From positions 62,001 through 126,000 of the forward strand of contig SWDT01000275.1 in NCBI GenBank assembly GCA_009193035.1: a stretch of DNA of 64,000 nucleotides, given 5' to 3'. Both the position numbers and the translations under genes were made by a program. The stretch comes from Halicephalobus mephisto (lineage: Eukaryota; Nematoda; Chromadorea; Rhabditida; Panagrolaimidae). The stretch's first letter is position 1; every line of letters starts with the position of its first letter. Below are positions 27,330 through 38,108 of the stretch, one piece after another. The notes under the pieces were generated by a model. It was not told the origin of the DNA. It made no database searches and was given only the letters and a program-made list of their open reading frames with translations.

Positions 27330-28100
27330 ATTCAATATTATTATAAAAATGAATCACGAAATGGTCCTTAAGCAAACTTCTAGGATTGTCTCGAACTTAC
27401 AGTAACCTAAAATTTTGGTGTTATTCGGTGACTATTTCGTAATCAATATTTTTGAAATACATTTTCCTTAAATGAATTTTCTATATTACAGTACACGGGG
27501 TACTTAACTCTATGTCTATATTCTAAAATTGATTTTGATAAATATAACTATTAATAAAAATCCTAAAAAACTTATTTTTTCAAATATCTTTTCTGAAATC
27601 AATTTAGAAAGTTTTAGATTACGGTATATGGGATATCTAACCCTCTATCTATATTCTAAGATTAATTTTGATATATGAAACTGTTAATGAAAATCCTAAA
27701 AAACTTATTTTTTTATAAATATTTCTCTGAAATCAATTTAGAAGCCTCTAGATTACGCTACATGGGGTATCTAATCCTCTATCTACCTTCTAAGATTAAT
27801 TTTGATATATGAAACTGTTAATAAATATAAGAAATAACATAATACTGAAATATTCCATCGAAACGGGCTAGGTGTTTAAAAATTTTAAATAAATCAAAAT
27901 AATTCACGGGAAATTTAAAAAATCAGATCTCTTACGTTGTTTTGCATTTTTGAAAGATGATCTTGTGAACAAGGTTTCGAAAGAACAACGAAAGGTTTTT
28001 AGGAAGTATCAGTCAATAATTCAAGAGGAGATTATAGAACATTGAAATCAAACTACAGAAAATAGAAACTATAATGTCATAGGGTGTAAAAAAATTAAAA
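27330..28100. repeat. Intergenic family A array and flanks
   Basis: 27470-27840 carries three reverse-oriented family A units. 27850-28100 is AT-rich with no clear content. Confidence 0.7.
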
Positions 28101-28109
28101 TAATTATTG

Positions 28110-28590
28110 TTAAAGGTCTTAACACGAAAATATTTTAAAAGAGATCCTGACAAGAAAATATTTTTAGAAAAGGTCCTGACAGGAAAATATTTTTAGAAAA
28201 GGTTTTGACACGAAAATAGTTTTAAAAGAAATCCTGACAGGAAAATATTTTTTAAAAAGGTCCTGACAGGAAAATATTTTTTAAAAAGGTCCTGACAGGA
28301 AAATATTTTTTAAAAGAAATCCTGACAGGAAAATACTTTTCCAAAAATCCTTGCACGAAAATTTTTCCAAAAATCCTTGCACGAAAGTTTTTCTAAAAAT
28401 CCTGACAAGAAAATATTTTTTAAAATTTTGACAAAAAATTTGTTCAAAAATCCTAGTACGAAAGTTTTTGTAAAAATCCTGACAGGAAAATATTTTTAAA
28501 AAAGGTCCTGACAAGAAAATACTTTTCCAAAAATCCCTCCACGAAAATTTTTCTAAAAATCCTGACACGAAAATATTTTTTCAGTTAATA
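28110..28590. repeat. ~30-bp TCCTGACAGGAAAATATTTT array
   Basis: About 15 units of TCCTGACAGGAAAATATTTT plus 8-12 A-rich bases. Variants include CTTGCACGAAAATTTTTCC. The 20-base core has the GACACGAAAAT flavour of family B. Confidence 0.9.
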
Positions 28591-28599
28591 TGTTGAAAT

Positions 28600-29480
28600 T
28601 TTTCGTTCAGGAAAATAAAAACGGATAAATACATAATTCATCAATAATCCGACGTGATCAATAAGATTAAAATTGCACAGTTTTTCGAAACAATGGGATG
28701 TGACAAATGTTGATTTCAAAAGTCAGTTAAGCAAGAAGGAAATCTTTGCCACAGACAACAGCCATCTCTTGTTCACCACAAGGTCGTCAGTCGGGCCACA
28801 ATCGTGTCCCAACCAATATGTTGCAATTTTTAGGATTCTAAAAGACCAAATTTTAAATTGTTTAATTTCGAAAAAATTAGTACTAATCATTATTTAAAAT
28901 TAAAAAATTTTTGCAAAATGGTCCCAAAGCGAATTTTTAAATTTTTCCAGTCGAGACCAAAAAGTGGAAAATTCATTGTTTACGATACTTCTAAAAATTT
29001 AATCATAGTTATATATCTAAAAAAACGTCAAAAAGTAAATAATGAAACAAAATGGTCCCGAAACGAATTTTTGAATTTTTCCAGTTGGGAACCAAAAAGT
29101 GGGAAATCCAGTGTTTTTGTTTTTTAGAGATTTAATAATAATTAAATTATTATAGAAATTAGAAATAAATTCCCATATGAAATGGTCCTGAAACGAATTT
29201 TTGAATTTTTCCAGTCGAGACCAAAAAAGTGGAAAATCTAATGTTTTTGTTTTTTAGAGATTTAATAATAATCAAATTATTATAGAAATTAAATATAAAG
29301 TTTTTACGAAATGGTCCCGACACGAATTTTCATGAATGTTTAGGAAATTTCAAAAAAGTCTGATTTTTTGTTTCAGTGTGAATTATTAAAAATTTTTAAA
29401 CATTGAATTTTTTAGTTTGAAATATTTTTTTCAATTTTAGAGAAGATTCTGGAAGACGTCAGAAGCTTCCGGAGGATTTT
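28600..29480. other. Intergenic: one unique island, then family B units
   Basis: 28670-28835 is non-repetitive with balanced composition but has no gene I can name. 28910-29340 holds four family B units with the pair GGTCCCGAAACGAA...TTTTCCAGTCGAGACC. Confidence 0.6.
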
Positions 29481-30540
29481 GTAGAATTTCGAAATTACAT
29501 TAAAAATGAACATAAATAATTTTATAAAAAAGTTAAAAAATTATAAAAATAAAAAATTATGAAATTTTCGAAAATAAAAAATTTAAATTCGAAAAATTAC
29601 GAAATTACGATATTATAAAATTTTAGAAAATAAAAAAATTTTAAATAGAGAAAATAGAAAATCAGAAACAGGTGGAATCTATAGTCTGAAAAAACCCTGC
29701 TGGCCACAGTTGAACATCGATAAAATGGTTCCGATAGACTGATTCTCTGCCGAGTAAAACTCTTGAACATGAAAAACGTCCCATATTTTGTTCCACCAGC
29801 TAGTACCAAATTATTTTTCGGGCGATATTATTAATTTTTCAAAATCATTAAAAAAAATAAAATTTTCTAAAAAATAAAAGTTTTTTCAAAAATAAAAGTT
29901 TTTCAAAAAATAAAATTTTTTAAAAAATAAAATTTTTTCAAAAATAAAAGTTTTTCAAAAATAAACTTTCCTAAAAAATAAAAGTTTCGTAAAAATAAAG
30001 TTTTTTCAAAAATAAAATTTTCTAAAAAGTTAAATTTTTTTAAAATAAAAATTTTTTAAAAATAAAGTTTTTTGTATCTTCGGGTCTGACAAAAATGGGA
30101 AAATTGTTTTTGAAAAAAGCTACTTTTGAATTTTAAATAAGGATAGGAGACTAAAGATAAGAAAAATAGTGCCAATTTTATTTTTTTCGTCAACAGTCAT
30201 TTTTGCAAAAAAACAAAAATGGAAGTTGAATGAAATTCCAAAAAATTAATTTTAGTTTTTGAAGAATTCTAAAAACATTTTAAAAATATTGAATTTTTAT
30301 AAAAATAAAATTTCCTAAAAATTTTTAGAGTGGCACCATTTGAAATAAGACAAAAATTGAATTATGTTTATACCTAAAAATTGAGACAAAATGAAGAAAG
30401 TTCAAGTGTTTTTAGAGAGAAAGTGATGTGACCTTTCTTCATCCAATAAATAATCAAGGATTAAATTAAAAACAAGTTCAATTAGAGTCAATGGCCCTAT
30501 TCACTGAAAGGATGCAAAAATTCTTTGAAAATAGTTTGTA
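29480..30540. other. AT-rich intergenic DNA with one island
   Basis: 29650-29815 is a non-repetitive island with a 70-codon minus-strand open frame lacking any recognised domain. 29840-30080 is an AAAATAAAAGTTTTTC-type low-complexity array. No gene called. Confidence 0.5.
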
Positions 30541-30544
30541 GTTT

Positions 30545-30960
30545 CGTTTTTAACGTAGTGGTAAGAATACAGAGCTATAAATCCAGAAACTTGGGTTCAA
30601 TCTTTTGCACAAGCAAGAAAATAACTTATAATTTATTAAAGAAGCTTCCTTTTTCTCTTCGTGGTTTAGTGGTTGGTACAGTTGATTGCCACGGGTGAGG
30701 TCTTAGGTTCGGTTCCTAGCTTATTCAAAGAAATAAAATTTAACTTGTTTAACAACAAACATTCAGGTTTTATTGATAGCTTAGTGATTGTCACGAATAA
30801 GATCTTGGGTTCGGTTCCTGGCTTAGTCAAAGAAATAAAATTTAAAACTTATTTAACGGAGACTTCGTTTCTCCTGATAGTTCAGTGGTTGGTGTCGACG
30901 ACTGCCACTCACGAGACCCCGAGTTCTGTTCCCGCCCGAAATAACCTCAAAACCAGACTT
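30545..30960 (+). repeat. Tandem tRNA-like (SINE-like) array
   Basis: Four tRNA-like units begin near 30548, 30660, 30770 and 30880, a period of about 105-110 bases. Each has an A-box-like (T)AG(T)TTAGTGGTTGG(T) and a B-box-like GGTTCGGTTCC. Units 2 and 3 share a tail, CAAAGAAATAAAATTTAA. The unit at 30660 has a paired T-stem around TTCGGTT and a TTGCCAC loop like glycine tRNA (GCC), but the other stems are poor. Probably tRNA-derived repeats, not working tRNAs. Confidence 0.6.
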
Positions 30961-31400
30961 TACCGGGATTTCTTAACGAAATAAAACACGTTCCATCTTA
31001 ACCCATAAGTTGACCTTGCTCCAGCACGAGATAAACGCTAAAACGAAGACGAAGATTCAAGCGAGTTTTATAGGAACGTTGGGGCTTCAACTTTGAAAAC
31101 AAGTTATTATTTGTTCTGCCACACAAGTGAGATCTATTCAGAGGACGTGAACGCTGGAAACAAAATCAGAAAAAAATTCGGAGTGAGTCCTACCTTCGTT
31201 TACATGAAGGACTGCTTCAAAGTCGCAACCCCGACTGCTCCGATTCTGTTTAACTAAGACCGGTTCTGAGTGTAGCAAGGTTACGTAAGGGCACGACTCG
31301 GAACATTATATTTCGTTCCTACCTCCACCAAAAACGAAAAACAGTCGGCATAGTGACTGGGAACTTGGTTATCAGTGAATATCGACTGTAAACAAAAAAA
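30960..31400 (+). other. Unassigned island with a coding-like stretch
   Basis: Balanced composition. On the plus strand an open frame of about 70 codons ends with the TAA at 31255-31257 and reads ...KIRKKFGVSPTFVYMKDCF... It has no start codon and no domain I recognise. It may be a decayed gene or element fragment. Confidence 0.35.
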
Positions 31401-32525
31401 TTTTTAAAAATCAATAATTTTTTCATTGAAAAATAGTTTTTTTAAAATATGTTAAAAAATAAATTTTTAGTAAACAAAATCGAAAAAATCAGATCCTCAG
31501 AGGTCGCTCATGTGGCGGAATAACGTATTGTTTACGAAACTTTTGTTTGCACCAATCACACCCACTGATCACATCGACTGTAATCTGTACTTTTTCGAAA
31601 ACTATTTTTTTAAACGAACAAATTTAAAATCTAAAAACTTTAAAAATCAAAAAAGTTTTAAAATTTATAAATTTGAACAAATTCTAAAATCAGAAAAGTT
31701 TTAAAATTTATAAATTTCAACAAATTCTAAAATCAAAAAACTTCAAAAAATTCGAAAAATGTAAATATTCTAAAAAATCAAAAAAGTTCAAAAATCATAG
31801 AACTTTAAAAAATTCGAAAATCAAAAAAGTTTTAAAATTTATAAATTAAAAAATATTTTAAAATCAAAAAACTTCAAAAAATTCGAAAAATGTAAATATT
31901 CTAAAAAATCAAAAAAGTTTTAAAAATTCGGAAATCTAAAAATTCATGTTATCTATAATTTCGCCTTAGGGCGAATTAGACTTTCCATCTTCGCAGCAGG
32001 ACCTTGAGAACCAAATTCAGTGCATTTTTGTTTAAAAAAACTAAAATATTTAAAAATAAAACTAATTTTATAAATTTAAAATAATTTTAAAAAAAATTAA
32101 TTTAGAAAATTTAACACAGTTTAAAAAAATAAAAATTTATATAAAAAAACAAAAATTTACTTAAAATGAAAATTTATATAAAAAAAACGAAAATTTATTT
32201 AAAAAAATAAAAATTTATTTTAAAAAAAGAAAAATTTTTATAAAAAAAAAGAAAAACTTATTTAAAAAAACAAAAATTTACTTAAAATGAAAATTTATAT
32301 TAAAAAAATAGAAATTTATTTAAAAAAATAAAAATTTATTTAAAAAAATAGAAATTTATTTAAAAAAATAAAAATTTATTTAAAAAAAATAAAAATTTAT
32401 TTAAAAAAACAAAAATTTATTTAAAAAAATAGAAATTTATTTAAAAAAATAGAAATTTATTTTAAAAAATAGAAATTTATTTTAAAAAATAGAAATTTAT
32501 TTTAAAAAATAGAAATTTTGGCAAA
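31400..32525. other. AT-rich arrays with two small islands
   Basis: 31490-31600 and 31955-32020 have normal composition. 31600-31935 repeats AAAATCAAAAAAGTTTTAAA. 32030-32520 repeats a 20-22-base unit, AAAAAAATAGAAATTTATTT, over twenty times. No gene seen. Confidence 0.6.
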
Positions 32526-32870
32526 CACTATCCCACAGTTCTTCAGTTTTTGGTCCAAGTACTCGATGCCTTGGTTACACCGTGGAAAATTCTCAGAAGC
32601 AATCAACAATAGGACGAAAAATTTTTGTCAAGTTTAAAAAACGCATGAATAAGAAAAATTTCGTATTCACGGACGTATTTTCCAAGATTGAATGGATTTT
32701 CTACTTGTACTTGCCAAAAAACGCCACCAGCCATGTCTTCCGAAGACCACTTTGGCCGTTGTTAAAATGACCAAATGCAATTGGTCGTATTTTAGAAAAA
32801 AAACATTTAAAAAAGTTCAATTTCTGAAGATATTTTAGATTTTAAAGTAAATCTGAAATCAAAACTACAA
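32525..32870. other. Unassigned island
   Basis: About 280 bases of balanced composition with a 62-codon open frame and no recognised domain. It contains the palindrome TCTTCCGAAGA at about 32736-32746. Confidence 0.4.
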
Positions 32871-32874
32871 CAAA

Positions 32875-33120
32875 CTTTATAAAAAAGTCAACATCAAAAT
32901 CAAAGTCAAAATTAAGATCAAGTTCAAAATTAAAACTAAAATTAAGATCAAATTTAAAATTAAAACTAAAATTAAGATCAAATTTAAAATTAAAACTAAA
33001 ATTAAGATCAAATTTAAAATTATAATCAACTTTAAAATGAAATTCAAAATTAAAATTAAAACTAAAATTAAAATTAAAATTAAAATCAACTTTGAAACTA
33101 AAACAACCTTAGAATCAAAA
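32875..33120. repeat. 30-bp AT-rich array
   Basis: Units of AAAATTAAGATCAAATTTAA plus ATTAAAACT, with drift at the right end. Confidence 0.9.
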
Positions 33121-33269
33121 AACAAAATCAGCAAAGTTGCAGTTTGCGTGCAGTGTTCAGATAATCTGAAAGCTTTCATGCTTATATTTGTAAAAATTCC
33201 GAAATAGCAATTAGTTTTTACAAACTGTAAATTTAAGTTAAATTTCAAAATTCATAGATATAAGTGCAA

Positions 33270-33830
33270 AACCTGCCCTAACGGTGCACGCAAGCTGCAG
33301 TTTTAGTTTTTATTTCGAGATATTTTTAGATATACTATAAAATTTCTCAACTTACCTTAACATTGCACGCAAGCTGCAGTTTCGATCGCAATTTCGAAAT
33401 TTTCCTAGATATGGCTGTGTAACACTCTAACATTGCACGCAAGCTGCAGTTTTAGTTTTTATTCCGAAATTTTCCTAGATATAGCTGCGCAATACTCTAA
33501 CATTGCACGCAAGCTGCAGTTTCGATCCCAATTTCGAAATTTTCCTAGACATGGCTGTGTAACACTCTAATATTGCACGCAAGCTGCAATTTTAGTTTTT
33601 ATTTCGAAATTTTCCTAGATATAGCTGTGTAAAATTCTAACATTGCACGCAAGCTGCAGTTTTAGCCTCGATATTCTTCTATATAAACTTACAGAACCTG
33701 TTCTAGTGTTGCATGCAAGCTGCAGGTTTAGTTTTTATTTCTAAATATTCTTAGATATACTATGAAACCTCTCAACTTGCCCTAACGTTGCGCGGAAACT
33801 GCAACTTTAATTTTAAAGTTGATTTTTAAC
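33270..33830 (+). repeat. Repeat family C-prime: CATTGCACGCAAGCTGCAGTTT array
   Basis: Eight copies of ATTGCACGCAAGCTGCAGTT with a regular period near 70 bases between 33361 and 33711, and AAATTTTCCTAGATATAGCT between them. The motif has the same layout as family C: TTGC-NN-GCAA, then CTGCA, then TTT. Confidence 0.92.
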
Positions 33831-36800
33831 TTTGATTTCGAGGTCGACTGATTTCCAAAGCTCGTCATTGATTGTGCAAGTGAAAGGAACAAAAAAATCC
33901 AATGTCAATAATTCCACTCTCGAATAGTGTCCTCTGTTTCCGGTACCTCTTATTTACGAGGTCTACTCGGCTCCTGGATCAACAAAACAGCTTGGAAAAC
34001 TGAACACAGCCAGACAAATCGTTTCGGGAAAAGGCCACAGGCAAACATATCTGGGAAAATTCCTACTTGTAATCACTTTTATATTTAGAATCGAAAAATT
34101 TTCAAACAAGTTCAATTTTTATACATTTACGAAAATAATTTTTATAATTTTAACAAAAAATAAATTTTTATAATTTTAATAAAAAATAAATTTTATAATT
34201 TTAATAAAAAATAAATTTTTATAATTTTAACAAAAAATAAATTTTATAATTTTAATAAAAAATAAATTTTTTTCAATTTTTATACATTTATGAAAATAAA
34301 TTTTTATAAAAATTAATTTTTTTTTCAATTTTTATATATTTACGAAAATAATTTTTTTAATTTAAAAAAAATTTTCTATTTTAACAAAAATTAATTTTTT
34401 TTTCAATTTTTATATATTTACGAAAATTAATTTTTTAAATTTTTATAAAAATTAATTTTTTTTTAATTTTAAATTTTTATAAAAAATTTTTTTTTAGTTT
34501 TTATAAAAATTTATTTTATATATTTTTATATCAATAGAAATAAATTTTTTTATAAAAAGGAAAAACGGGCTCATTATTCGGAAACTAAAAAATAGATCTC
34601 TTTGTTCGAAGCGAAATTTGAGATGTCCATGTGTACTCAGGAGCCGATTTTATAATTGGATGATAACTGAATTTTTTAAGAATTATGTTCAAATAAAAAA
34701 AACAATAAAAATTTTGAATTATAATGTTCTAAATTTTGCATTTTTTGAAATTAAAAAAAATCGGAATTTTAAAAATTTTTGAAAATTTTACTTTTTTAAA
34801 AATTTTCAAGAATTTTATATTTTTAAAATTATTTATAATTTTTTGGAAATTTTCGTGATTTTTTAAAATCTTATTTAAGTTTTTAAAATTAATTAAAAGT
34901 TTAAAATTTCAGAAAATTTTCAAAAAAATCTGTTTTTAGAAGTCTTCAAGAATTTTGTATTTTTAAAATTATTTATAATTTTTTGGAAATTTTGAGATTT
35001 TCTAAAATTTTATTTAAATTTTTAAAATTAATTAAAATTATATAAATTTTTTTTAATTTTTTGAAATTTTACATTTTTATAGAGGCCTCCAAAAATTTTG
35101 CAAAAATTTCCAAAATTATTCATAATTTTTTTTTAATTTTGAGATTTTCTAAAATATTGTTGAAATTTTTAAAATTAATTAAAATTATAAATTTTTTAAA
35201 ATTTTTCTGAAATTTTACGTTTCTAGAATCTCACTAGAAGTCTCTAAGAATTCTGTAGAAGCTTCTGAAACCTTCCAGAATCCTCCAGAAATTCCTAAAA
35301 TTTCCCAAAATTCACAAATTTTTAAATTAAAAAAATTTATTTCAAAATAATTTCGTCAAGTTTTCTATTTTTAATTTCTAGAAAAGTATGATTTTAAAAA
35401 ACAAAAAATGAAAGAAAAAGTATTTAATGAATTACCGAGTTGAGTTTTTTTGACATTTATGAAATCATAAACGAATTACAATGGTTTTGATTTTTTTCCA
35501 AATAAAAGAACAAAAAAATTGAATTTTTTAAATCTTTTTAAGAATAAAGAAAATATTTCAAAAAAATTGAAAAAAATAATTTATAAAATTTTAAAAAATA
35601 ATTTATAAAATTTAAAAAAAAATAATTTATAAAATTTTAAAAATAAAAGAAAATAATTTATAAAATTTTAAAAATAATTTATAAAATTTAAAAAAATAAT
35701 TTATAAAATTAAAAAAAATAATTTATAAAATTTAAAAATAAAAAAAAATTATTTTTAAAATTATTTTTAAAATATTTTAAAATATTTAATATATTAAATT
35801 TATTTTTTAAATATGGAATCAAACAAGAATTACAATAGTTTTAATTTCAATATTATTTTTCCGATTCGAAATCGAAGGCTTATTCAGCAAAGTCCCAGTT
35901 GAAAAGACCCGTGGACAATTTCATCCAAAAAATGCAAAAATGCATTACTTTTAAATTTTTTGAATCCTGATGTAACACCAAAAATGGACCTCAATACAAT
36001 TCTAAAACATTCAACAGTACTGTAATTTGTCTAAGTTAATAGTCGGAGATCAAGATCGAAATTCGGACTTTTCGTGCTGAGATAATATATATTTTTTATT
36101 TTAAAAAACTATATTTTATCTAACTTTTCTCGATCTAGACTTGATTTTTGAGTTGTGTCTTAACACGAAAAAATTTGTATTTCGTATTATCTAAGTTAAT
36201 AGTCAGAGATCAAGATCAAAATTCGGACTTTTCATGATGAGATACTGTATATTTTTTATTTTAAAAAATTATATTTTATCTAACTTTTCTCGATCTAGAT
36301 TTGATTTGAGTTATATCTTAACACGAAAAATCTAAATGTCATATTATCTAAGTTAATAGTCAGAGATCAAGATCGAAATTCGAACTTTCCATGATGAGAT
36401 ACTATTTGAAAGTTATAATTTTATTCGGAAAATTTGAACCAAATATTAAGGAGCAACTTAGGTGATTCTGAAGCAGAGGAAATTTTACTTTTTTCCCATT
36501 GCGAAAAGTCCGAATTTCAACTTCCAATTTTAGTAAACAGTACAGAATCCAAATTTTTTAACTTCTTATAAAATCTAATTTTTTAATTTCTTATAAAATC
36601 TTAATTTTTTAACTTCTTATAAAATCTAAAAAGAAGTTGTTTTTGCTCTAGGAAATCTGGAGATAAACCGTCTTCAGATCCATCTGGATTGAGAGCTATT
36701 AGGGCAATTGGAAGAAGGATAAACTGACAAAAAAGTCCATTTATTCGAAGTGGCTTTTTCGAATGAGTTTTGTAGTTTTAAAAATACTGATTCAGAATCC

Positions 36801-38050
36801 GTATTTATTTTTTCCTAAACGTCCCTCTGAAGTAAGATAATTAATAAAAACTACAAAATTTTAACATGGAATTTTTTAGATTTTTTAAAAATTAATTAGA
36901 TAATTATTATCAATTCGAAATTTACGCATGAATACGAAAAATATTTAAATTATTTCTTCAATGCAGAAAAGTGTATCGAAAAACAACCCAAACATCGAAG
37001 AAGAATCGCTTTCTTTGGAGTTGATGTAATCTTTGTTATATCGGTCTATTAACTAGTTATTGTTTAACTAAGCCATGTCTTGAAAGGAAATACTCTACAT
37101 TCTAAATAGTAGGTATACTGTATAAATAAGAGGCTAAATATTAACTAATTAATTTATATATAGTTATTGTATTTGATCTTTGTTATATCGATGTATAAAT
37201 TAGTTACTAAGTAAGTAAGTCAGGTCTTGAAGGGAAATACTCTACATTCTAAACAGTAGGTATACTGTATAAATAAGAGGCTAAATGTTAACTAATTAAT
37301 TTATATATAGTTATTGTGTTTGATCTTTGTTATATCGATGTATAAATTAGTTACTAAGTAAGTAAGCCAGGTCTCGAAGGGAAATACTCCACATTCTAAA
37401 CAGTAGGTATACTGTATAAATAAGAGGCTAAATGTTAACTAATTAATTTATATATAGTTATTGTGTTTGATCTTTGTTATATCGATGTATAAATTAGTTA
37501 CTAAGGAAGTAAGTCAGGTTTAGAAGGGAAATACTTTATAAACTATATTTTCTTCGAAATTTAGCAATGTTAGTAGTATAGTAGTACTAATGCTGGCTCA
37601 CACCCCCTCGTTCCAAATCCCACACTCGCCATAGTACCCTATTTTACGGATTTCAACAACTTTTTTAGGCTAAAATACCTTCAAATCAGGTAAAATATCC
37701 GCCTAAAAACACTCATCCCAATCTTGGAAACCCTGGCTCACCCAAATCCCCCTCCATTCAAAATTGAAAAAAAGCTCATTTTTTTGGCTTTCATTTACAA
37801 TCATTATGTATTAAATCAATCATAATTTCAAGTAGAAATCACCAATTTTTACATAAAAAACATTCATCCCAAGCCGAGAAATCCTGGTTCATTCAATGAA
37901 TTGAGAGATGTGTCAAGTGTTTTTGTGTACCTTTCAACTTTTATACAGATTCAAAGCAGCGCGCTTTTGTCTTGTTTTGGCGTTATGTAACAAATGTTTT
38001 TTGCATTTTGCTGTGTTTTCTTCAATTCTTTTATAAATATATTCATTTAT
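33830..38050. other. Gene-poor repeat-rich region
   Basis: 33860-34075 is an unassigned island. 34080-35860 is low-complexity A/T arrays. 36030-36400 has three ~155-base units in which a forward TTCGGACTTTTCGTGCTGAG is followed by a reversed TGTCTTAACACGAAAAA. 36640-36730 is a small island. 37020-37540 has three and a half ~145-base units containing CAGTAGGTATACTGTATAAA. 37590-37900 holds two copies of a unit with CTTGGAAACCCTGGCTCAC. No gene called. Confidence 0.65.
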
Positions 38051-38108
38051 ATATTTGGGTTAATGTATTTGGAATAATACATTGTTAATTTTGAGATCTC
38101 ATCCAACC

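Noticed and set aside
28281..28568. 95-codon open frame with repeated Phe/Lys/Ser motifs
   Set aside because: Translation of the TCCTGACAGGAAAATATT array.
30545..30960. Functional tRNA genes
   Set aside because: A- and B-box-like words are present but acceptor and anticodon stems do not pair in most units.
32877..33248. 123-codon Leu/Ile-rich open frame
   Set aside because: Translation of a 30-base AT-rich tandem repeat.
33270..33830. CRISPR-like array of short repeats and spacers
   Set aside because: Spacers are similar to each other, the host is a eukaryote, and no cas genes are present; it is a degenerate tandem repeat.
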